64,000 nt of DNA from Paulinella micropora (taxonomy: Eukaryota > Cercozoa > Imbricatea > Euglyphida). The notes beneath the pieces are model-generated. The model ran no database searches. It was not told the origin of the DNA and worked only from the letters and a program-made list of their open reading frames with translations. The stretch spans positions 128,168 to 192,167 of the forward strand of contig BJOX01000247.1 in assembly GCA_009731375.1 (NCBI GenBank). The letters run 5' to 3'. Positions 47,284-60,387 of this stretch are shown here, piece after piece. Position numbers and translations under genes: made by a program. Every line of letters begins with the position of its first letter. Within the stretch, counting starts at the first letter, position 1.

Positions 47284-49417
47284 GTGACTGGCAGATACTC
47301 ACACCCGAAATTGGTCGGCAAGATTTCAGACTTTTTACCAAAATCAGCGCCGAAATCAAAAGTGTTCAAAGAATACGCATGGACCATGCAGTGCGTATGG
47401 TGCAAAAAGACCGGACATCTTGCATACTTCTGCCCATCGCGACAGACGATACCGCAAGTAGAAATTCCATATGTGACGGAACTTCTTCGATCACCTACTA
47501 TCGACGTTCAAATTTACGCATCTTGCACCTTGGAGGAAGCACACGACCGGCTAATGACAATGGGGGAAACACTCAACCGCAGCAACCCGTGGGCTGATTC
47601 CACTGACCCTGCACATGCTATCAAAGCAAAGTTAGGATATTGGAAAGCGATTGGGACAGACCCCGTAGTCCTATCGTGGCTAGCATACGGGGTTGAGCTG
47701 ACATTCGAACTCACACCGCCAGCTACAGACTTCACCAACCATCCTTCCTATTTCGAGCATATAGATTTCGTTAGTGAACAGATCAACGATATGATCAAAC
47801 GCGAAATAGGAAGAGGAATCAGATATGATTTTGTTAGTGAAGAGGAATGCATCATGATTGAACCACTACAGTGCTCGCGGATCCAGCAAGAATTAAGAAA
47901 ACGAAGCTCTGCACCGACAAGCGCTTTAGTAACTCGTTTCAAGCAAAGGCTCCCTTCACCATGGAGACATTAGAAAAGGACCTACAACTGGTATTGGATG
48001 GTGACGCGGGCACGAAGCTATTTGTGGTGGACCTCAAACGGGCATTCTACTCGATTCCTCTATCACGACAAAGCAGACCTTACTCAGCATTCCGACACAA
48101 CGGCAAGACTTATCAAAACACTACATTGCTCAACGGCTTCTGCACTGCACCGTTTTGGTTTGGAAAGACAATGCGCGCAGTGGTGCGACTGATCCGAGCC
48201 CTGAACATACTATGTATGCAATACGCCGACGATTTCTTGTTCGGAATCAAACTTGCCCGGACACACGATGGCATACCTGCGTTCGTGAAAGCACTCTTCA
48301 GCCTCCTGGGCCTCCCCTCTCAGAGAAGACGTGTTGGGAGCCAGCACATGAAGTACAGTACTTGGGCTACATCATTAACAGCAAAGAAGGCTGGATCGGG
48401 GTACCGGAGGAAAAAAGGTTGAGGCTACTGCGTTCAACCCTCCAGCTACTCAGCGACGTTCACTCGGCTCATGGGGCATCGGTCAAACAGCTACACTCAA
48501 CAGCGGCTTCGATCATCGCGTTAAAGTTAGCTTTGCAGAACGCAATGCTATTCACGCGAGTCACGCTGGCGACAGTCACACAATGCAAGAGGATTGAACG
48601 GGAAACCGTTTGCACCCCACCAGGGTCGGAGCTCAGTGAAGAACTCCAATACTGGCTTCACACTTTGCGAAACACACTGAAGTGCAAACGAGCTATTTTC
48701 CAGGCACGGACGGACATCGAGTTGAGGCTCGACGCGGGGGAATTTGCAGTGGGCGGCCATGTACTAAACATGGACGTGACCATACCATTGCCCACCGAAT
48801 GTATCGGCACCTCTTCTACTCACAGAGAGCTCTGGGCGGCCACAGTGGTTCCGCTACACTTTAAGCACATCTTGAGCAACCGCAACACAGTGCTCACTGT
48901 CTTCGACTCAGCTAACGCTGTGATAGACTTACAGAAAGGCGGCTCAACAAAATGCGCACACCTCACGCAACTGTGCAAAAACATTGACGATGTGTACACG
49001 CACCAGCTCAACATCAAAAACAAACTCTGGGGATGGGTGGAGCGATCGCTCAACACAAGGGCAGATGCAAACTCAAAGGCACTCACTGCCGGCTTGACTA
49101 ACTTGACTGTTCACCCAGACATTATAAAAACAATCACCCACCGATGGCAAATGACGACCAAAGACGTGTGGGCACCGAACTTTGGGCAAATAGGACAGTC
49201 AATCCTTCTCGCACTGAAAGAACGCAAGCGAATTGCGTTTGTGATACCCCAATGGCGGGGACGACCTTGGTGGCCACAAGTGATAGAACACGCGCAAGAT
49301 TCATTCTCATTACCACCCGCAGCGTACACGCTAGCACCAACATGGCACACACATCCGCTCCATATACATAGACCTCAGTGGCACATGCTTGCAGTTCTGT
49401 TTGATTTTGCTCATTAA
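47284..49417 (+). pseudogene. Reverse transcriptase-RNase H polyprotein, two frameshifts
   Basis: Starts with a third zinc knuckle (CVWCKKTGHLAYFC); the first ATG in frame is near 47386. Frame changes near 47880 and 48315 divide it into three ORFs. RT motifs are VVDLKRAFYSIPL, the catalytic MQYADDFLFG (about 48216-48246) and LGYIINSKEGW. RNase H residues lie in ELRLDAGEFAVGG, THRELWAA, VFDSANAV and RADANSKA. The order and motif style match DIRS-superfamily RTs. It ends TAA 31 bases after the recombinase frame has already opened. Confidence 0.8.
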
Positions 49418-50416
49418 ATCTTTTTGTATTATTATAGGCCACGTCGTACTTAATGACGCTGACATAGCAATATGGGCCAGCCAAGGCAAGAAAAGACAGT
49501 CAACAATGGATGCATACGCAGCATCACGCAAGCAATTTGTCAGTTGGTGCATTGCACACAACCGAATCCATTTCCCGGCCACAGCGGAGACGGTCGCTCA
49601 CTACTTGAGACACATGTGTGAAAGTGGATACGCTGAGAGTACAATCAAAGGGCACTTCGCCGCTATTAAGGCGCAGTATGTACTACTTCCTTATTGTGAC
49701 CCCACCGATACCCCATTGGTGCAAATGGCAAAGGAAAGAGCAGTGGCAGAAGCCCCGCCGGGCAAGGAAGGCAAATATCCACTGTTGAGGGACGACCTAC
49801 TCAAGATACTCCAACTACCCCTCAAAGATTGGAGAGATAGCAGAAACAGCACCATGATCTTGTTGCAATGGATCTCTATGACAAGAGTGGGCAATGTCAC
49901 TGCACTTAAGGTGGAGGATATATGGTTCCACACGACTGCAATAAACAACATCCCATGCGAATACATGGTACTCCGCCTGAGGCACCTCAAGAACGACAAG
50001 GGTGAGAAGCTGGTGTACGTCGGACAAGGCACAGAAATATTCTGCGCTGTCAAATGGGTTCGGGCATACTTGCAGTCCATGAAAGAATTATTTCGAGGTT
50101 CATTCACAGATAGTTCGCCTCTTTTCTTCAAAATCGAGCGAAACAGTCTGGAGCATTTAAGCAGCAAAACACCATCCAGCATTCTGAAAGAGCAAGTGGC
50201 ACGCATAGGATTAGATCCAGTTATATATGCATCACATTCCAATAGAATTGGTTCAACCACCGAAGCGGCAAGGTTGGGATGAAAATATACGCAATCAGGA
50301 GGCAAGGATTGTGGTCGGACAAAGGTACATGTGTGTTCAAATACGTGCGCGACGTCAGTTTAGAAAACAAACTGGCCATTACGAGCGTTCTGCAGGCAGG
50401 AGTTAAAATTACCTAG
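49389..50416 (+). pseudogene. Tyrosine recombinase (phage-integrase type), one frameshift
   Basis: An N-terminal SAM-like part begins MDAYAASRKQFVSWC, probably the real start (about 49506). Catalytic residues are Arg in MTRVGNVTAL, HxxR as SHSNR (near 50230-50245) and the nucleophile Tyr in FKYVRD (TAC 50342-50344). A one-base shift at about 50278 separates HxxR from the Tyr segment. The full protein ends at TAG 50414-50416. This enzyme would integrate the circular cDNA. In this element it replaces the DDE integrase of LTR retrotransposons. Confidence 0.8.
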
Positions 50417-51533
50417 GTACTTCCTTGTTCTCAAATTAAATACATTCTTTTACAGCCTACACAACTGTTTGACGATAGTATCTGCTATGGTTCACAAGTT
50501 AAGTGCTGGAAGTCCGTTTATGAAATCGATTTCCATACTGTACTGGAATACAATTTAATGTAAAAAATTCAGATACAAATTTGTTATGTTAGTCCAGGAG
50601 AAAGACACATTTGACTAAGATATATGGCGTTAAATTCATGTCACGTAATGACATTACTACACCAATAAGTCCGCTTAATATCAATTAATATCGGCCACAT
50701 AACAATATATTTCCTCCAACATTTTATAGTGATATAGACATGCAAACGTAAGTCATGCAGAGAACAGAGCAATCATACAGAAATTGAGTCCAGGATATGC
50801 TGACATGTTAAACACGACGGTCTCAGAGTCTAGTAAGAGATCTAACACGCCAAAAACATATCTGAACAGCGCCAGACAAAAACGACACAATAACCACCCA
50901 AAATATTTAAGAACTTATATACACCAAATTTAAAATCGATAACTTACCATGCAAATACAACACGTCCTTCATAACTAAAACGATACCACCTATACTCTCA
51001 TCGATTTCAAACGCAATATAACCACTTACATCACTAACAACGGGAATAGTCATACAAAACATTTATATCAGACACATCTAGTAGAACATAAAAACTCACC
51101 AACAAAAACAATCTCGAAGATAGCAAGGATGCAAGCATACACAAACAGATATACACATACAGAACAAACCACAAACTATGTGAACGCGCAGAATGCAAGC
51201 ACAACAACGATAGTAAATGGGTCAGAATTCTGAACGTTGGTAGTCGCCGTTCTCGTTCGAGGAATTACAGATGCAGAAAAGCTTGATTACTAACATTTTG
51301 GGATCATATCATCAACAGAAAGGGTGTATCAAGGATAATACCAACGCACAGGTCAAAACAACGTTAATCGGCAATAAACAGACTGATGAAGTCTTTCTTC
51401 ATTTTTTTTCCAGTCGCCTTTTATTTTTAGTTGGGTCAAAAAGGCAACCTTTGAGGGATTATAGGCAATTTTACGGCATTTTGCCAGGGTAAAGTGGCAT
51501 TTACCAATTTTTTTTCTCCAGAGGTCTTTTCGG
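50417..51533. other. 3' non-coding part of the retroelement
   Basis: A+T-rich, no supported ORF. It separates the recombinase from repeat B1. Confidence 0.5.
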
Positions 51534-51615
51534 GACCTAGGAGAGAGGGGAGAGAGCTCATGCAATGTATGGTATGCTGTGAAATGAAGTTTTTGCAAGC
51601 TTGCGCAGCAAAAGC
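51534..51615 (+). repeat. Split direct repeat B1
   Basis: 82 bases beginning GACCTAGGAGAGAGGGG, matching B2 with few differences. Confidence 0.9.
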
Positions 51616-51638
51616 GTCATTTCACAAATATCTAAATG

Positions 51639-51838
51639 CTCCATATCAGGCAGAGTGGGCCGTGAGAGAGACTCTTGAGTAGACTTGATTATTTTTGTTC
51701 CCGCTATAAATGGAGCGGGAACGTTTGTTCCCGCGAGAAAATTTGGAGATTAGTAAGACAACCTTACCACTCTCAGATTTGCATTTTTTGTTTTGCACAA
51801 AAGTGCTTCTAGTTTCGTTTTTAAGGCATTACAAGAAT
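51639..51838 (+). repeat. Split direct repeat A2
   Basis: Matches A1 and follows B1 by 23 bases. The central palindrome reads GCGGGAACGTTTGTTCCCGC, the reverse complement of that in A1. Confidence 0.9.
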
Positions 51839-52029
51839 TCCACCCACCCACCCATTTACATTATGCTTTTCGCTTGGGTGTGGTAGTGGTGAGTGGCGGA
51901 TGAGAAATAATTTACACCCATACACATCTCACACAATTTTACATCTAACGCTTCTCATCTCATGCACAATCACGCATATTCCATGCACAATCTCATGCAC
52001 AATCTAGGTCTTTGTGCTGAAACACATAA

Positions 52030-52111
52030 GACCTAGGAGAGAGGGGCGAGAGCTCATGGAATGTATGGTATGCTGTGAAATGAAGTTTTTGCAAGCTTGC
52101 GCAGCAAAAGC
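52030..52111 (+). repeat. Split direct repeat B2
   Basis: Matches B1 and marks the likely right end of the retroelement. A 191-base non-coding segment with GTGTGG-type and CATGCACAATC repeats lies between A2 and B2. Confidence 0.85.
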
Positions 52112-52185
52112 CATTTATCGTGAAATCCCAGCAACAACGACGACGCGCTCAAACATCGGGTCCTTTTAACGTTAAATAATGCTGA

Positions 52186-52345
52186 ATATAATAATATTGA
52201 ATAATATTGAATAATATTGAATAATATTGAATAATATTGAATAATATTGAATAATATTGAATAATATCATCATTGAATAATATTGAATAACACTAATTGA
52301 ATAATATTGAATAATATTGAAGCATAATATTGAATAGTATTGAAT
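52186..52345. repeat. AATAATATTG tandem repeat
   Basis: Ten-base unit repeated many times with small interruptions. Confidence 0.9.
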
Positions 52346-52375
52346 AGTATTGATTCAGTCAGTAGTATTAATAAT

Positions 52376-52457
52376 AGGGTCTACTCCTACAATAGGAAAA
52401 AAAAACTGATCTCGGCCGGGAACACAAAAACATATTAATAATGTAGGAGTAGACCCT
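52376..52457. repeat. Short inverted-repeat element
   Basis: Perfect 16-base terminal arms, AGGGTCTACTCCTACA and its complement, around a 50-base centre. Related GTCGGAGTAGGGTCTAC sequence recurs near 52550 and 53445. Possibly a tiny MITE or part of a larger repeat. Confidence 0.6.
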
Positions 52458-52586
52458 ACTCTGACTTTTTTTCTGTGATACGGTCTTGAAGGACCAATAT
52501 CATGATGCAAACAAAATCAATAAGTCTAAATTTGTTCACAGCAAAAAAGTCGGAGTAGGGTCTACTACGACATTACGTGTTAACAA

Positions 52587-52619
52587 AAAAAGTCGGAGTA
52601 GACACTCCTCCGACTTTTT
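52587..52619. repeat. Palindrome with the AGTCGGAG core
   Basis: AAAAAGTCGGAG and CTCCGACTTTTT arms around nine bases. Same sequence family as the neighbouring inverted repeat. Confidence 0.65.
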
Positions 52620-52700
52620 GTGTTTGAAATAATGAAATGGTGTGACCTTTGAAAATAAGTCGGTTTACCAGACTCGTGACGTTTTTCTGAGAATCAGATT

Positions 52701-53399
52701 TCATTTTCCCACGGCCCTCGCCCTCTCATCCGACGCTAAGTTGATATAAAGCTTGCTGGCGCGAAACAGTAAGTTTGGATGCCATACACCTTTTCCAAAG
52801 TTCTCCAGATAAATCTTGACTGCGGCAACACCATGGTTCCCACCGATAACAAGGTAGTAGATGTCCTGGTGCTTGTTGCTGGGAAATTGCTGGTTGAATC
52901 CAGTAGGTGGCCATTCCATTTCGGTGTTTGGATTCACCTTGCACTCACCATAAAGTCCGGGAGCCTCAGCTTCGAACTGCTCCTTGCTGGTGAATTGGTC
53001 ACAGTTCCTGGTGTCATTCCAGAAAGGGTGGATGTAATTCTCTGTCAAAAGCCTCACATTTTTCTTGTCTTGTTCGGTGAGCTTGACTGGAACAAGGTAT
53101 GGTTCAGGCAAGTCTGGGAAACGATTCTCAGCCAACTTGGTAGACAATGACATGGCGTGAGCAGCGAAAAAGGGGCGAATTTGCCACTGATTTGGCGCGC
53201 GCTGCATGCGGGGAAAAAAAATTTCCTTCACGCCAACCAACTTTTCCCTTTTTATCTCCAAAGAGCGCTCTTCCACGTCGAGCAATTCGAAGCCTTTCGC
53301 GACCAGTTGATTTTTCAAAGCTTCTTGTTGCATGATTTCCAAAGCTCTTTCTTGTTGGAGCCTGGTTTCCTCTTTGGCTTCCTGAGATTTCATAATCAC
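52701..53399 (-). CDS. ParB-like domain protein, paralogue fragment of the large gene
   Basis: A 232-residue single-exon ORF from ATG 53399. The N-terminal helix is E/Q-rich; the second half contains FPDLPEPYLVPVKL, FTSKEQFEAEAPGLYGE and DIYYLVIGGNHGVAAVK. The same segments, in the same order, occur in exon 5 of the gene at 54.8-61.5 kb (VPDIYVVAVKL, FASKEQFSAEAKGL, DIYYLVIGGNHGVAAIK). The GGNH motif in a beta-strand context resembles ParB/sulfiredoxin-fold domains, which bind or cut DNA and use nucleotides. No methyltransferase part follows, so this may be a partial copy. Similar short repeats flank it. Confidence 0.5.
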   Translation of the reverse strand: MIMKSQEAKEETRLQQERALEIMQQEALKNQLVAKGFELLDVEERSLEIKREKLVGVKEIFFPRMQRAPNQWQIRPFFAAHAMSLSTKLAENRFPDLPEPYLVPVKLTEQDKKNVRLLTENYIHPFWNDTRNCDQFTSKEQFEAEAPGLYGECKVNPNTEMEWPPTGFNQQFPSNKHQDIYYLVIGGNHGVAAVKIYLENFGKGVWHPNLLFRASKLYINLASDERARAVGK

Positions 53400-54758
53400 A
53401 TCAAAAGCAGCAACGAAATTGTAGCAGTCATCACAGAAATAAAGTCAGAGTAGGGTCTACTCAGATTTTTTCAGGTTGTGTGACGCGATACATCATCACA
53501 ACAAACTGATAAGAATCGCTATTTTGATTCCTGGAATCGCTACCCATAGGTAAGGGGAGGGTTGGTAAATTTGTATAAGGTAATGCAAAGCGATGGTGGT
53601 GAATATTCTGTCAAGACAGACCCTACCTGAAGTAGATTATTAACCACTGCACATGCAGGTGTGTGCAGTTACTTCCGGTTGCGCACAAATTAACCAAGGT
53701 AGAAATCCTGTTCGAAGCTGCATCTATATCCAACAGGCGGTAGTACTAACTTGTTGACGAGGATGATACACACAAATTCAACATAACAACCGATCTTCTG
53801 TCCTTTGCCTTACCTCACTGAACAGACCCAAAACCAAAAAATACCTGGTAATGATGTCAAACCTGTCTCTGTTGCGCATACAAAGCTGGGTGCAGATCAG
53901 CACATATTCTAAGGGCAGATGTTCCAAATAATTTTCTGTTGCAAGTTTCTTGCTTCGAAGTTACTCCTATCGTAACTCATGTCCATGACATGGACATACT
54001 CACATATTCACAATTGCTGTCTGGGACGCCTACCTTCTGAAATCGGAAGCTAATCCTACACAACGAGAGTTTGCAAAGCTTTCAAGACACTTCTACTCGA
54101 TCTCAAGACTTGTTTGGGCGGGATTTTGCCAAAAGTTGCTTATCAATGTTAAACAGTGCATCCTCTCGTTACCAAAATGTTACAAATAATAATACCTGTT
54201 ATCCAATAAAAATTGGAAAAAATCTTAAAAACAAAAATACTTTTGAAAAGAGCAGTGCGGTTTCGAGGAAAAAAAGTCTAACACAGCACACCAAAAACCA
54301 TGCATACAGAAAATAAGAAAAAAGAACCTTATCACAATTCATACAGAGAAGACTTCTCAATATCAAACAAAAAACAGATAAGATAACTTAAATTGTCCAG
54401 CAATCATGACACACTAGAAAAAAAAAGAAAAAAAAAGAAAAAAAGAGGGCCAATTATTACCAAACAATACGTTTTAATTTACGTTGACTTAGTAACGATA
54501 GAAAGACACCTCAGTTTGAAACATTCTGACATTACAGCTTAGTCAACTATGACAGCCGTACCATTTGCACACTCCTTGTTCAAAACCGGCAACAATCTAT
54601 ATTAGATTATTAAAAAGTCTGTATCAGCAATTTCGCAGAAATTTGTCCCAAATTTTAATAATTAAAAACTTCGAATAGAACAAGCTTTAAACATCTGCGA
54701 AATGTCAGCAGGTATGAACCGAAGTGGCTCGAATCAAAAATGAAGGCAGTGTGCGCGC
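53400..54758. other. A+T-rich region without a supported gene
   Basis: Short repeat pieces only: the GGGTCTACT motif near 53447 and AAAAAATACCTGGTAATGAT near 53836, also found in introns of the next gene. Confidence 0.4.
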
Positions 54759-57700
54759 TTACAGATTGTCAAGCAATTCTTTGGCAGCCAAGCTGGCTGG
54801 CCGCTTGTCGGGAGATGATTGACCAGAACGTGTAACTCGACGCTTATCTACGTTGTCCTTCAAAATATCGGAAGAGGACAGAACATCTTCGTGAGCAGAG
54901 CTAAAATAACTTGGACACTTTCTCATCCACTTATCCATAGTCTCTTGATTCCTTTACCTTGTTTTTTTTGAGGAGCTTCTGCAACACAGAATAGTTCAGT
55001 ACAACCGATCAAACCGGACCCTACTTATTATTACCTTGACGATTTGGCGGACGGGACCCCGTGTTAATTTCCGTGTCATCATCCATCGTGGCTTGAACCT
55101 TTGATTCTAGAGCAGCAAGCGTGATTGGATCCAGAGGTACTTTTGGTGCTCGCAAAACAGGATTTTGAAATAGATTCTCCACAAAAAACCACCTCCTCCC
55201 AAAACATGTACTAAATGCTAGGCTATATTCTGCTCTACCTTGAGATCGTGTCACATTTCGTCTGACCGCCATCAAGTTCTCCATCTGGACAACATCATCC
55301 AGATCCGCGGCTTCCTGCTCTGCTTCTGTCTCCTTGAGAAAAGATGCGGCATCAATGACACCCAGAGACACCCAGAACGACGACTCGGAGGACGACGACG
55401 AGGACGAGGACGACGAGGACGACGACGAAGAGGACGACGACGAAAGCGACGCCGAAGAGGATGATGACGATGAAGAGGAAGAGGAGGACGACGAAGAGGA
55501 CGAGGAAGACGAGGACGACGAGGACGACGAGGACGACGACGACGACGACGACGATGTCTCCTGCTTGTCAGGCATCGAGCCTGGACCTGCTCCAGATGAC
55601 TCTTCACCTGTACCAGGTGGTGGTGGTGGAGGACCCTTGTGACTTTGTTCTGACACTGCCTCATCCGACTTCTTCTTTTTCGCTTTTTTCCGAGCCTTCT
55701 CCTTTTTTTTTTTGGTTGAGCATCGATTCACGTTCCTCTTTGCCCTTCTGTTTCCTTGTCTGCTCTTTTTTTTCAGAATCTTTCTTCCCTGGAGATTCAC
55801 TGTCAGAATCATCCGAGTCTGAGGACGATTCAGAACTTCAAGACGAAGACGACGATGAATCGCTCGAGTCCTTGAGAGGAGCTGGTGAAGCAACAACAGG
55901 CTTTGAACTCTCCTTTTTGTCTTTGATATCCTTTACCAATTCCTCAAAATCTACTCCCAAACATTGTCCGGGTTTGGAAAGTGCTTCCTACGGAATTTCA
56001 AAAACATTGCACATCATAGTACATCAAAACCATCAAATTATGACTTACTTCTTCTTCTTGGAAGGACTCAACCCTTTTCCAGTCTTAGCAGCCAACACAT
56101 CTTCCTCTTTCTGCAGCGCCTTGCGCTGAAGCACCACTTGGTTTTGCAGCTCCTTAATCTCGACGAGATCGTCAGCGTAGTACGTTTTGAGAAATTCAAC
56201 TTTTTCGCCCACAGTCGTGGTCATGGCCTGCAAAAAAAAAAAAAAAAAAAATTAAAATCGAAATTTCGTGAGTTGACAAAGTACCTGGCCGGGCCATGAG
56301 AACGGCTTCACAGTTGCCAAAATTTCCTTGATCGAGCCCAAGTGGAAAGGTATACGTCCGATGGGAACTGGTTGGATGTTCCCATCCTTGTCTTTGAATT
56401 GCTCAGCTTTGCTAATGGTGTGAGCCATTTTTTTCGTCTGTTCCATGAGACGAACATTGAACCCAGCCCTCTGCTTGACATCGTTATCGAAAGCAAGCGC
56501 GCAGTATCCCAACGAGACAGCAGCCAGGCTTGCGGTCCCGGACCCACAGCACGCATCAACCACCGCATACGTGGTTCTGTCACCCCCGAACATCCGGATG
56601 AGAGCTACATATCAAAACATTTGAAATGAGTCAAATACATCAGTCAACAAAGTATAGAATAACCTCTGTCCAACTGGATGTGCTCGGACGCCGGGTTGAC
56701 AGTTTGTAAACTGTGGACCCGATTCCCGTCACTTTAGCGTACTGATACTTCTTGGTCTCGTGCTTGACATGGAATACGTTCCCGATTCCTGAAATTCTCT
56801 GGGAATGATCTTTCCGAGTGTAGTTCTGAACTCCTTGCTAGCTCGTTCAGGGCCTCGGGCATAAAAGGCTTGACCTTGGCCTGGCCCATATCCACAAAAT
56901 TGTTCAAGGTGCTGTCGTACGCCAACAACACAACGGCAAGAGCCTGATACACAACAAAACAATTTAGAAAAAATGCTTGTTAATGATTAGAAACTATCTC
57001 TGTTTGGTACCCGAGAAATGTCGTGGGACACCCTCAAGGTTGGCTTCCAGCGAGTATCCACGACAGTGATGAGCAAGGAGTTGTAGAAGCCCGCACGATC
57101 GGCAGCATCCAAAACGGTTCCCATGTCGCACAGGGGAACATGAACTCCGACAAAGAACGAGTTGTTTTCTTCTTTGCCATGATATTCGTTCATGTCAGGT
57201 AGTGCAAGATCTACAGAACATCCAAAACAATCATTACCGAGTATTTTTTCAAAACAATCTTGTTGAAAAAAACGGTATAACACCACGAAATTTACGTACC
57301 AACAAGTTGCCGCAGAGCGCAGAGATAGTCCATGTTGTCCCAACCACGATGGTCCCAGGTAGCCAGTTTCCAGCCCCACGGTGCGTTTAGATTGGCGTAC
57401 TTGAATCGTAATTTGAAAGTTCTCGATTCCGAGTCCTCTTTCACATACTCAAGAAATGATTTAATCTGGGGGCCTCCAATACCCAAGTACTTCGAAGTGA
57501 AGTGGAACAAAGTGTTCTTCAAGGATTTGGTAGATGAAAGAATATAGATGTCCGGATGGTGAATCGAAAGAACAGAAACAGTTTCTGTCACGTAGCTTGC
57601 TTCCTCGTCGTCCTCGTCGTCAGGATATTTGATATCAAAAGGAAACCTCATTGTGTTCAAGTCGCACTTCAAATCTGACGAAGAGGCCGAAAAGGACGAA

Positions 57701-60345
57701 GAGGACGAAGAAGAAGAGGACGAAGAGGACGAAGAGGCAAGGGACACACCACCCAGAGCAGCCTTCGCAGCAGCATCTTTCCTGGCTTGGAAGCTAGTGT
57801 ACGCGTGTTCCAGTTTTTGCTTGTCGAGCTCATCCAACTGGTCCCACAGTAGCTGTGCTTTCTTAATGTCTTGGTTTCCTTCCTGGTCGTCGTCGTCCTC
57901 TTCGTCGTCGTCAGATCCCACCTTTCTGCTCTTGGCCGCTTTTGCAAACTTCAAATTCTTTTTTCCAAACGCAGCAGACCTCGCAATGCTCTCCAGCATG
58001 TCCGATGTGATTGCAGGTCCGAGCAAAGATTTTATTTTCGCCAGCCTGAAATCAGTCTTCTTCCCGAAATGAGCTCCGATGACAACTAGCAAAGTGGTCG
58101 TAGACTTGTTGGTTTGCAACCACTGCTTTGCGTCCTTGATTGCGAGCTCTCCTTTTTGGATGCTGGCGATGCACTCAAACGCCAGTGGTAAAGAAACCGC
58201 AGTCCGAAGTGCATTGAGAAATTGCTTGTTGACGGGGTTGTCATACTTGGTCAAGTCTGCCTGCTTGTTTCCTTTGCGTTGCGTATCAAGCCATTTCTTT
58301 TTTTCGTTCGACTCCAATAAGACCACTGCATTCCAAAGAGCGGTCGGCATACACGCAACGCGAAAGGTGTTGTAGTTGTTCTTAAATTTGTTCGCGATGC
58401 GAATGGCAGTGTACTTGGTCCCCTTGTCCTTGCCATCTCGACTTCGTACAGCTAACTCGACATTGTTGGCGATGTCTTCCTGTGTTGGCCAGGAACCAAG
58501 TCGGCTGCGGTTAGAATTTGCCATTTGGCTGCTTGAGTCAGTTTCCCCACTTGGCCGTCGCCCTTTCGAGCGCCGCACATTTGCTTCAGTGTGTCATCCA
58601 ACTGTTTGCCCTTGCGTTTGTGTGGGATATACTGCATCAGATTCGTGCGAATTTGGTGGATCTACAAATCACAAGCAAACAGACATCACTTTCTAATCAA
58701 TACCAAGTATTTTTTGAAATCATTCCTGTTCAATCTTTGAAAAAAAAAAGGAAAAAGTCAACAGAATATTTTGAAAAAAAACTAGGTAATGATGAAAACC
58801 AATGGTCTGTTGAAAGTACCTGTTCCCAGTACTGCGGTTTTTTGTGCGTTGCAGCGGCCAGATTGCTATGAAGACCCATCATGCGGATCTGGTGTTGATC
58901 GACGTTGACGTAGACTTTGGATGTGCGAAACAACAAGTTGGCGTGCTTTCCATCTGGATTCGCGACCAAGTGCTTCTTGATAGCCGCAACACCGTGGTTG
59001 CCTCCAATCACCAAGTAGTAGATGTCCTCATGCTTTGTATTCGGATACTTAGCTAAAATTTCAGGATTCGGCCATTCCAGAGGGTCGTCTTCTCTCACTT
59101 CTCCATCTTCACATAGGCCCTTTGCCTCAGCCGAAAACTGCTCCTTGCTGGCAAACTGGGTCCAGTTCTTCTGGTGACTGAAAAATTCATCATCGAGAGG
59201 ATAGGAATCTTCCGCCTTAAGTTTGCCTTGTTGTGTCAGTTTCACTGCCACGACGTAGATGTCAGGCACATGACTGAAGCGATTGTGGCTGAGCAATTCC
59301 ACGATCTGGTCCACATAATCCTCGTCTTTTAGGCGCTGCTGAAGAAATTCTGGAGCCCTGAACATTCTTTCGACAGGAAGATCGAACTTGCGAACAATGT
59401 GATGCTGTTTCAAGGTCAGCAGAAACCTCTCGTCCTCAGTGACCATGAACCTCTTTTGGTCCCTGTTCGCACCAAGAACTAAATCTTGACCCTGAAGAAG
59501 AAATTCCTCCTGTTCCTGCTGTCGAGACAGCGCCGCATCCGATACTGCTTCCCGAGCAGTCTGCGTCTGGGACTTCTTGGGTTTCTTTTCCACTAGGAGT
59601 TTCTTTAGGATTTTCGTTTCCTTCCCTTCTTTTCCACTAGGTGCTGGTTTTATTGTTTTCTTCTTTTTTTTCTTAGGCAATTCCTCTTCTTCTTTGTTTT
59701 CCTCATCTTCTTCTTCTGCTGCTGGTTCATCCTCTTGAGCACCTTCTGCTTCTTTCTCCTCTGGCTGTTCCTCGTCAGCACCTTCTGCCTGTTGTTCTTC
59801 ATCCTCTTCAACCTCCTCTTCTGCACGTTCAGTGTCAGCCGGCTTTACTTTGCCTTTTCCTTTTGCTTTGTTTTTTTTTCTTTTTTTCAGCCTTTTTTGT
59901 GACTGGGGTTTTTTCATTAATTTCACACTCACGTCGCCATTCTGCTTCGTCTTCTGCTTCTTTGACTTGCGTCGAGAAGGCACCGGTGGCTTGTCCTGCT
60001 TGCTCTTCTTCTTTTTCTTTCCCGATGCTCCAGGGGTTTCTTCATCGTCGCCAGGCTGGTACTCTGAATCATCCTCTTGTTCGCTGTCCCCTTCGCCAGT
60101 CTTTTTGCGTTTTTTCTTCCCCTCCTTAGTACGTTTTGCAACTTCGCCAGTTGCAGTAACTTCGGCCTCAGAACTGAAAATGCTGGCGCTATCAGATGTT
60201 TTTGCTCGTGCTAGGGCTTCAGTGCGAGTTTCCTTCGCGTTGTATAGGCCCATCTGCCCGGCTCTTCCCACCATTTTGGTAAAATTGCTCTCAGAACCCC
60301 TGTGGTAACATGCACAACCAACAGAACAAGCTTCGCAATCATTAC

Positions 60346-60387
<42 letters not shown>

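Larger units (their letters stand above)
45461..52111 (+). mobile_element. Ngaro/PAT-like tyrosine-recombinase retroelement
   Basis: A 6.65-kb element with gag-like zinc-knuckle ORF, reverse transcriptase-RNase H and tyrosine recombinase, in that order on the plus strand. Its repeats lie as A1 (45461-45652), B1 (51534-51615), A2 (51639-51838) and B2 (52030-52111), the split direct repeat layout of PAT and Ngaro elements. These copy themselves through a circular DNA intermediate integrated by the recombinase. All three ORFs carry one or more single-base shifts or stops, so this copy as assembled is not autonomous. No DIRS-type methyltransferase domain was seen. Confidence 0.85.

Noticed and set aside
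55334-55642. Acidic D/E-rich plus-strand ORF
   Set aside because: It is the complement of the poly-Ser tract in the minus-strand methyltransferase gene.
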